Source: Atherix ibis
Lineage: Eukaryota > Arthropoda > Insecta > Diptera > Athericidae
DNA: 64,000 nucleotides
NCBI GenBank assembly: GCA_958298945.1
Contig: OY282608.1
Span: forward strand, 12,129,933-12,193,932
Reading direction: 5' to 3'
Positions within the stretch are counted from its first letter, which is position 1; every line of letters starts with the position of its first letter. Positions 57,361-64,000 of this stretch are shown piece by piece. The notes beneath the pieces are model-generated. The model had not been told where the DNA came from. It did not search any database and saw nothing but the letters and a program-made list of their open reading frames with translations. The position numbers were made by a program, and so were the translations under genes.

Positions 57361-58017
57361 TTGGTTTTTTGGTTTGTTGGTTTGTTCGTTTGTTGGTTTG
57401 TGGGTTTGTGGGTTTGTTGGTTTGTTGGTTTGTTGGTTTGTTGGTTTGTTGGTTTATTGGTTTGTTGGTTTGTTGGCTTGTTGGTTTGTTGGTTTGTTAG
57501 TTTGTTGGTGTGTTTGCTTGTTGGCTTGTTGACTTGTTGGTTTGTTGGTTTGTTGGTTTGTTGGTTTGTTGCTATGTTCGTTTTTTGGTTTGTTGGCTTG
57601 TTGGTTTGTTCGTTTGTTGGTTTGTTGGTTTGTTCGTTTGTTGGTTTGTTGGTTTGTTGGTTTGTTGGTTTGTTGGCTTGTTGGTTTGTTGGCTTGTTGG
57701 TTTGTTCGTTTGTTGGTTTGTTGGTTTGTTCGTTTGTTCGTTTGTTGGTTTGTTGGTTTGTTGGTTTGTTGGTTTTTTGGTTATTTGGTTTTTTGGTTTG
57801 TTGGCTTTTTGGTTTGTTGGTTTGTTGGTTTGTTGGCTTGTTGGTTTGTTGGTTTGTTTGTTTGTTGGTCTGTTGTTTTGTTGGTTTGTTGGCTTGTTAG
57901 CTTGTTGGTTTATTGGTTTGTTGGCTTGTTGGTTTTTTGGTTTGTTGGTTTGTTGGTTTGTTGGCTTGTTGGTTTGTTGGTTTGTTGGTTTGTTGGTTTG
58001 TTGGTTTGTTGGTTTGC
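57361..58017 (+). repeat. Zone B linker block before the 5,518-bp right copy
   Basis: Zone B series with GTGGGTTTGTGGG near 57,400, GTGTGTTTGCTTG near 57,509, GCTATGTTCG near 57,571, GGTTATTTGG near 57,779 and a GGTCTGTTGTTTTG variant near 57,868. It is close in order to 48,180-48,780. No gene is visible. Confidence 0.7.
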
Positions 58018-59356
58018 TGGCTTGTTGGTTTGTTGGTTTGTTCGTTTGTTGGTTTGTAGATTTGTTGGTTTGATGGCTTGTTGGCTTGTTGGTTTGTTGG
58101 TTTGTTGGTTTGTTGGTTTGTTGCTTTGTTCGTTTTTTGGTTTGTTGGCTTGTTGGTTTGTTCGTTTGTTGGTTTATTGGTTTGTTCGTTTGTTGGCTTG
58201 TTGGTTTGTTGGTTTGTTGGTTTGTTGGTTTGTTGCTTTGTTCGTTTTTTGGTTTGTTGGCTTGTTGGTTTGTTCGTTTGTTGGTTTATTGGTTTGTTCG
58301 TTTGTTGGTTTGTTGGTTTGTTGGCTTGTTGGTTTGTTCGTTTGTTGGTTTGTTGGTTTGCTGGCTTGTTGGTTTGTTTGTTTGTTCGTTTGTTGGTTTG
58401 TAGATTTGTTTGTTTGTTGTCCTGTTGGCTTGTTGGTTTTTTGGTTTGTTGGTTTGTTGGCTTGTTGGTTTGCTGGTTTTGTTGGTTTGTTGGTTTGTTG
58501 GTTTGTTGGTTTGTTGGTTTGTTGGTTTGTTGGTTTGTTGGTTTGTTGGTTTTGTTGGTTTGTTGGTTTGTTGGTTTGTTCGTTTGTTGGTTTGTTGGTT
58601 GTTTGGTTTGTTGGTTTGTTGGTTTGTTGGTATGTTGGTTTGTTGGTTTGTTGGCTTATTGGCTTGTTGGTTTGTTGGTTTGTTCTTTTGTTGGTTTGTT
58701 GGTTTGTTGTTTTGTTGGATTGTTGGCTTGTTGGTTTGTTGGTTTTTTGGTTTGTTGGTTTTGTGGTTTATTGGTTTGTTGGTTTGTTGGTTTGTTGGTT
58801 TGTTGGTTTGTTGGTTTGTTGGTTTGTTGGTTTGTCGGTTTGTTGGTTTGTTCGTTTGTTCGTTTGTTTGTTTGTTCGTTTGTTGGTTTGTTGGTTTGTT
58901 GGCTTGTTGGTTTGTTGGTTTTGTTGGTTTGTTCGTTTGTTGGTATGTTGGTTTGTTGGTTTGTTGGTTTTATGGTTTGTTGGTTTGTTGGTTTGTTGGT
59001 TTGTTGGTTTGTTGGTTTGTTGGTTTGTTGGTTTGTTGGTTGTTTTGTTTGTTGGTTTGTTGGTTTGTTGGTATGTTGGTTTGTTGGTTTGTTGGCTTAT
59101 TGGCTTGTTGGTTTGTTGGTTTGTTCGTTTGTTGGTTTGTTGGTTTGTTGTTTTGTTGGATTGTTTGCTTGTTGGTTTTTTGGTTTGTTGGCTTGTTGGT
59201 TTGTTGGTTTTTTGGTTTGTTGGTTTTTTGGTTTGTTGGTTTGTTGGTTTGTTGGTTTGTTGGTTTGTTGGTTTGTTGGTTTGTTGGTTTGTTGGTTTGT
59301 TCGTTTGTTCGTTTGTTCGTGTGTTGGTTTGTTGGTTTGTTGGTTTGCTGGCTTTA
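58018..59356 (+). repeat. 5,518-bp right copy plus following zone B segment
   Basis: The first part (to about 58,890) is the copy of 52,500-53,370. The second part follows 54,560-55,040 in order: GGTTTTGTT near 58,918, GGTATGTTGG, GGTTGTTTTG near 59,038, and TTTGCTTGTTGG near 59,164. It ends at a deletion near 59,357: GGCTTTATGGCTTGTTTG runs straight into the sequence found about 50 bp further on in its relatives. No gene is visible. Confidence 0.75.
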
Positions 59357-61700
59357 TGGCTTGTTTGTTTGTTTCTTTGTTGGTTTGTTGGTTTGTTGGT
59401 TTTTTGGTTTGTTGGTTTTTTGGTTTGTTGGCTTTTTGGTTTGTTGGTTTGTTGGTTTGTTCATTTTTTGGTTTGTTGGCTTGTTGGTTTGTTCGTTTGT
59501 TGGTTTGGTGGTTACTTGGTTGGTTATTTTGTTGGTTTGTTGGTTTGTTGGTTTGTTGGTTTGTTGGTTTGTTCGTTTGTTGGTTTGTTGGTTTGTTGGT
59601 TTGTTGGTTGTTTGGTTTGTTTGTTTGTTGCTTTGTTGGTTTGTTGGTTTGTTGGATTGTTGGTTTGTTGGTTTGTTGGTTTGTTGGCTTATTGGCTTGT
59701 TGGTTTGTTGGTTTGTTCGTTTGTTGGTTTGTTGGTTTGTTGTTTTGTTGGATTGTTGGCTTGTTGGTTTGTTGGTTTGTTGGTTTGTTGGTTTTTTGGT
59801 TTGTTGGTTTGTTGGTTTGTTGGTTTGTTGGTTTGTTGGTTTGTGGGTTTGTTGGTTTGTTGGTTTGTTGGTTTGTTGGTTTGTTGGTTTGTTGGTTTGT
59901 TGGTTTGTTGGTTTTTTGGCTTGTTGGTTTGTTGGTTTGTTAGTTTGTTGGTGTGTTTGCTTGTTGGCTTGTTGACTTGTTGGTTTGTTGGTTTGTTGGT
60001 TTGTTGGTTTGTTGCTTTGTTCGTTTTTTGGTTTGTTGGCTTGTTGGTTTGTTCGTTTGTTGGTTTGTTGGTTTGTTCGTTTGTTGGTTTGTTGGTTTGT
60101 TGGTTTGTTGGTTTGTTGGCTTGTTGGTTAGTTGACTTGTTGGTTTGTTCGTTTGTTGGTTTGTTGGTTTGTTCGTTTGTTCGTTTGTTGGTTTGTTGGT
60201 TTGTTGGTTTGTTGGTTTTTTGGTTATTTGGTTTTTTGGTTTGTTGGCTTTTTGGTTTGCTGGTTTGTTGGTTTGTTGGCTTGTTGGTTTGTTGGTTTGT
60301 TTGTTTGTGGATTTGTTGTTTTGTTGGTTTGTTGGCTTGTTAGCTTGTTGGTTTATTGGTTTGTTGGCTTGTTGGTTTTTTGGTTTGTTGGTTTGTTGGT
60401 TTGTTTGCTTGTTGGTTTGTTGGTTTGTTCGTTTGTTGGTTTATAGATTTGTTGGTTTGTTGGTTTGTTGGTTTGTTGGTTTGTTGGTTTGTTGGTTTGT
60501 TCGTTTGTTGGTTTGTTGGTTGTTTTGTTTGTTGGTTTGTTGGTTTGTTGGTATGTTGGTTTGTTGGTTTGTTGGCTTATTGGCTTGTTGGTTTGTTGGT
60601 TTGTTCGTTTGTTGGTTTGTTGGTTTGTTGTTTTGTTGGATTTTTTGCTTGTTGGTTTTTTGGTTTGTTGGCTTGTTGGTTTGTTGGTTTTTTGGTTTGT
60701 TGGTTTTTTGGTTTGTTGGTTTGTTGGTTTGTTGGTTTGTTGGTTTGTTGGTTTGTTGGTTTGTTCGTTTGTTCATTTGTTGGTTTGTTGGTTTGTTGGT
60801 TTGCTGGCTTGTTGGTTTGTTGGTTTGTTAGTTTGTTGGTGAGTTTGTTTGTTGGCTTGTTGGCTTGTTTGTTTGTTTGTTTGTTGGTTTGTTGGTTTGT
60901 TGGTTTTTTGGTTTGTTGGTTTTTTGGTTTGTTGGCTTTTTGGTTTGTTGGTTTGTTGGTTTGTTCGTTTTTTGGTTTGTTGGCTTGTTGGTTTGTTCGT
61001 TTGTTGGTTTGTTGGTTACTTGGTTGGTTATTTTGTTGGTTTGTTGGTTTGTTGGTTTGTTGGGTTGTTGGTTTGTTCGTTTGTTGGTTTGTTGGTTTGT
61101 TCGTTTGTTGGTTTGTTGGCTTGTTGGTTTGTTGGCTTATTGGCTTGTTGGTTTGTTGGTTTGTTGGCTTGTTGGTTTGTTGGTTTGTTGGCTTGCTGGT
61201 TTGTTGTCTTGTTGGTTTGTTCGTTTGGTGGTATGTTGGTTTGTTCGTTTGTTCGTTTGTTAGTTTGTTGGTTTGTTCGTTTGTTGGTTTGTTGGTTTGT
61301 TGGTTTGTTGGCTTGTTGGTTTGTTGGTTTTGTTGGTTTGTTGGTTTGTTGGTTTGTTGGTTTGTTGGTTTGTTGGTTTGTTGGTTTGTTGGTTTGTTGG
61401 TTTGTTGGTTTGTTGGTTTGTTGGTTTGTTGGTTTTGTTGGTTTGTTGGTTTGTTGGCTTGTTGGCTTGTTGGTTTGTTGGTTGGTTGGCTTGTTCGTTT
61501 GTTGGTTTAATGGTTTGTTGGTTTGTTGGTTTGTTGGTTTGTTGGTTTGTTGGTTTGTTGGTTTGTTGGTTTGTTGGTTTGTCGGTTTGTTGGTTTGTTG
61601 GCTTATCGGTTTGTTCGTTTGTTGGCTTTTTGGTTTGTTGGTTTGTTGGTTTGTTGGTTTGTTGATTTGTTGGTTTGTTGGTTTTTTGGTTTGTTGGTTT
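59357..61700 (+). repeat. 4.3-kb duplication, right copy
   Basis: Copy of 55,080-57,360. It carries TTACTTGG at 59,511 and 61,014, TTCGTTTGGTGGTATG at 61,220 and 9-bp monomers at 61,326 and 61,431. A GGTTTAATGG string near 61,507 distinguishes it from the left copy and is repeated near 63,350. Confidence 0.8.
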
Positions 61701-62980
61701 GTTCGTTTGTTGGTTTGTTGGTTTGTTGGCTTATTGGTTTGTTGGTTTGTTGGTTTGTTGATTTGTTGGTTTGTTGGCTTGTTGGTCTGTTGGCTTGTTG
61801 GCTTGTTGGTTTGTTGGTTTGTTTGTTTGTTGGTTTGTTTGTTTGTTGGTTTGTTGGTTTGTTGGTTTGTTGGCTTGTTGGTTTGTTGGTGTGTTGGTTT
61901 GTTGGTTTGTTGGTTTGTTGGCTCGTTGGTTTGTTGGTTTGTTGTTTGTTGGTTTGTTGGTTTGTTGGTTTGTTGGTTTATTGGCTTGTTGGTTTGTTGG
62001 CTTGTTGGCTTGTTGGTTTGTTGGTTTGTTCGTTTGTTGGTTTGTTGGTTTGTTGGCTTGTTGGCTTGTTGGTTTGTTGGTTTGTTGGTTTGTTGGTTTG
62101 TCGGTTTGTTGGTTTGTTGGTTTGTTGGTTTGTTGGTTTGTTGGTTTGTTGGTTTGTTGGTTTGTTGGCTTGTTAGTTTGTTGGTTTGTTGGTTTGTTGG
62201 TTTATTGTTTGTTGGTTTGTTCGTTTGTTGGTCTGTTGGTTTGTTGGTTTGTTGATTTGTTGGTTTGTTGGTTTGTTGGTTTGTTGGTTTGTTGGTTTGT
62301 ACGTTTGTTGGTTTGTTGGCTTGTTGGTTTGTTGGTTTGTTGATTTGTTGGCTTGTTGGCTTGTTGGTTTGTTGGTTTGTTGGCTTGTTGGTTTGTTGGT
62401 TTGTTGGTTTGTTGGTTTGTTGGTTTGTTGGTTTGTTGGTTTGTTGGTTTGTTCATTTTTTGGTTTGTTGGTTTGTTGGCTTGTTTGTTTGTTTGTTTGT
62501 TGGCTTTTTGGTTTGTTGGTTTGTTGGTTTGTTGGTTTATTGGTTTGTTCGTTTTTTAGTTTGTTGGTTTGTCGGGTTGTTGGCTTGTTGGTTTGTTGGT
62601 TTGTTGGTTGTTTGGTTTGTGTGTTTGTTGGTTTGTTGGTTTGTTGGTTTGTTGGCTTATTGGCTTGTTGGTTTGTTGGTTTGTTCGTTTGTTGGTTTGT
62701 TGGTTTGTTGTTTTGTTCGATTGTTGGTTTGTTGGGGTGTTGGTTTGTTGGTTTGTTGGTTTGTTGGTTTGTTGGTTTGTTGGTTTGTTGGCTTGTTGGT
62801 TTTGTTGGCTTGTTGGCTTGTTGGTTTGTTGGTTTGTTGGTTTTTGGTTTGTTGGTTTGTTGGTTTGTTAGTTTGTTGGTTTGTTGGCTTGTTGGCTTGT
62901 TGGTTTGTTGGTTTGTTGACTTGTTGGTTTGTTCGTTTGTTGGCTTGTTGGTTTTGTTGGCTTGTTGGTTTGTTAGTTTG
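61701..62980 (+). repeat. Irregular zone B block with private variants
   Basis: This is the least duplicated stretch of the second half. It has GTTGTTTGTTGG short monomers near 61,940 and 62,205, GTACGTTTG near 62,299, GTGTGTTTG near 62,619, GTTCGATTG near 62,716 and GGGGTGTTGG near 62,733. I found no near-identical partner in the window. Two isolated GGTTTTGTT or GGTTTTGTTGGC monomers lie near 62,797 and 62,951. No gene is visible. Confidence 0.7.
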
Positions 62981-64000
62981 TTGGCTTATTGGCTTGTTGG
63001 TTTGTTGGTTTGTTGGCTTGTTGGTTTGTTGGTTTGTTGGCTTGCTGGTTTGTTGTCTTGTTGGTTTGTTCGTTTGGTGGTATGTTGGTTTGTTCGTTTG
63101 TTCGTTTGTTAGTTTGTTGGTTTGTTCGTTTGTTGGTTTGTTGGTTTGTTGGCTTGTTGGTTTGTTGGTTTTGTTGGTTTGTTGGTTTGTTGGTTTGTTG
63201 GTTTGTTGGTTTGTTGGTTTGTTGGTTTGTTGGTTTGTTGGTTTGTTGGTTTGTTGGTTTGTTGGTTTGTTGGTTTTGTTGGTTTGTTGGTTTGTTGGCT
63301 TGTTGGCTTGTTGGTTTGTTGGTTGGTTGGCTTGTTCGTTTGTTGGTTTAATGGTTTGTTGGTTTGTTGGTTTGTTCGTTTGTTCATTTGTTGGTTTGTT
63401 GGTTTGTTGGTTTGCTGGCTTGTTGGTTTGTTGGTTTGTTAGTTTGTTGGTGAGTTTGTTTGTTGGCTTGTTGGCTTGTTTGTTTGTTTGTTTGTTGGTT
63501 TGTTGGTTTGTTGGTTTTTTGGTTTGTTGGTTTTTTGGTTTGTTGGCTTTTTGGTTTGTTGGTTTGTTGGTTTGTTCGTTTTTTGGTTTGTTGGCTTGTT
63601 GGTTTGTTCGTTTGTTGGTTTGTTGGTTACTTGGTTGGTTATTTTGTTGGTTTGTTGGTTTGTTGGTTTGTTGGGTTGTTGGTTTGTTCGTTTGTTGGTT
63701 TGTTGGTTTGTTCGTTTGTTGGTTTGTTGGCTTGTTGGTTTGTTGGCTTATTGGCTTGTTGGTTTGTTGGTTTGTTGGCTTGTTGGTTTGTTGGTTTGTT
63801 GGCTTGCTGGTTTGTTGTCTTGTTGGTTTGTTCGTTTGGTGGTATGTTGGTTTGTTCGTTTGTTCGTTTGTTAGTTTGTTGGTTTGTTCGTTTGTTGGTT
63901 TGTTGGTTTGTTGGTTTGTTGGCTTGTTGGTTTGTTGGTTTTGTTGGTTTGTTGGTTTGTTGGTTTGTTGGTTTGTTGGTTTGTTGGTTTGTTGGTTTGT
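62981..64000 (+). repeat. Back-spliced mosaic of 60.8-61.5 kb
   Basis: From about 62,981 to 63,365 the order follows 61,130-61,515 (9-bp monomers 63,167/63,272 for 61,326/61,431; GGTTTAATGG near 63,350 for 61,507). Then it jumps back to the order of 60,765 onward, and 63,370-64,000 follows 60,765-61,390 at 2,611 bp (60,849/63,460; 61,326/63,937). The window ends inside this copy. Confidence 0.82.

Larger units (their letters stand above)
29519..63280 (+). repeat. Paired 9-bp monomers (GGTTTTGTT) bracketing pure runs
   Basis: Within zone B the one-base-longer monomer GGTTTTGTT occurs in pairs at 29,519/29,600, 34,570/34,651, 35,188/35,293, 37,110/37,191, 41,669/41,742, 43,583/43,664, 52,957/53,030, 57,017/57,122, 58,475/58,548, 61,326/61,431 and 63,167/63,272. 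The pair spacing is 73, 81 or 105 bp, which is one 9-mer plus 8, 9 or 12 ordinary monomers. The enclosed monomers are almost all unvaried. No pairs were seen in zone A. Confidence 0.88.
1..64000 (+). repeat. Satellite array of an 8-bp monomer, GGTTTGTT
   Basis: The entire window is a head-to-tail array of GGTTTGTT, with no inversion seen and no unique sequence between repeats. The common variants change one base: GGCTTGTT, CGTTTGTT (which creates a CpG), TGTTTGTT, AGTTTGTT, GGGTTGTT, GGTTTTTT, GGTTTATT, GATTTGTT, GGATTGTT and GGTTGGTT. The strand is extremely G+T rich. The array enters at base 1 and leaves at base 64,000, so its true length is unknown. The monomer has no stop codon in any frame of either strand, which explains the apparent open frames of up to about 1,100 codons. 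Length and higher-order structure suggest eukaryotic satellite DNA; this is inference, because no flanking gene is present. Confidence 0.98.
39600..64000 (+). repeat. Zone B, second segment
   Basis: Zone B vocabulary continues to the window end. The TTACTTGGTTGG marker lies near 42,167, 44,251, 45,939, 47,491, 49,557, 51,117, 53,609, 55,240 (TTACTTGTTTGG variant), 56,712 (one extra T), 59,511, 61,014 and 63,627. Spacings vary from about 1.47 to 2.8 kb, so zone B has no single fixed unit length. A later module, TTCGTTTGGTGGTATG, appears only from 47.7 kb on. Confidence 0.85.

Noticed and set aside
1..64000. Telomere array
   Set aside because: GGTTTGTT is not a known telomere repeat that I recognise, the variants are dense and the kilobase-scale duplications are typical of interstitial satellite. 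A subtelomeric position is still possible.
1..64000. CRISPR array
   Set aside because: There are no distinct spacers; the intervals between variant monomers are themselves the same repeat, and there are no cas genes.
1..64000. Bacterial or phage repeat region with genes
   Set aside because: No coding signature, ribosome-binding site, operon or tRNA appears anywhere, and 64 kb of simple repeat is not expected in a bacterial replicon.

Overview
The whole 64 kb window is one uninterrupted satellite array. The monomer is 8 bp, GGTTTGTT on the given strand (AACAAACC on the other). It runs off both ends of the window, and I found no unique sequence anywhere in it. I see no protein gene, rRNA, tRNA, CRISPR array, transposon, promoter or terminator. 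The given strand is almost only G and T; A and C occur only as scattered monomer variants (2 A and 4 C in the first 60 bases). An array of this length and purity, with kilobase-scale near-identical duplications, suggests a eukaryotic heterochromatic or subtelomeric satellite resolved by long reads. The sequence alone does not identify the organism, and the monomer is not a telomere repeat I recognise.

The very long open frames on both strands come from the repeat. The monomer has no stop codon in any frame on either strand. Since 8 is not divisible by 3, three monomers (24 bp) make one 8-residue cycle, so every forward frame reads LVCWFVGL-like peptide and every reverse frame NKPTNQQT-like peptide. 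None is annotated here as a gene.

The information lies in the order of variant monomers. Two variant vocabularies define two zones. Zone A (1 to about 27.4 kb) carries GGTCTGCTCG, TTGATTTGGTGG, TTCGCTCG and GGCTTATTGGTGTG. Zone B (about 27.5 to 38.29 kb, then about 39.6 kb to the end) carries TTACTTGGTTGGTTATTTT, TGTTGGATTG-type strings, TTGGTATGTTGG, GTGGGTTTGTGGG and a 9-bp monomer GGTTTTGTT. A zone A island at about 38,288-39,600 interrupts zone B and begins at an out-of-register 7-bp junction.

Both zones are built from nested, mostly direct tandem duplications with many different periods: about 344, 360, 848, 952, 968, 1,328, 2,548, 2,611, 2,795, 3,600, 3,770, 4,000-4,030, 4,300, 5,518 and 12,150-12,200 bp. 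Most copies differ only by whole-monomer gains or losses and a few substitutions, so many look recent. This mosaic is what repeated unequal exchange or template switching inside a satellite would leave. There are no genes to work together; the window is best read as a record of array turnover.
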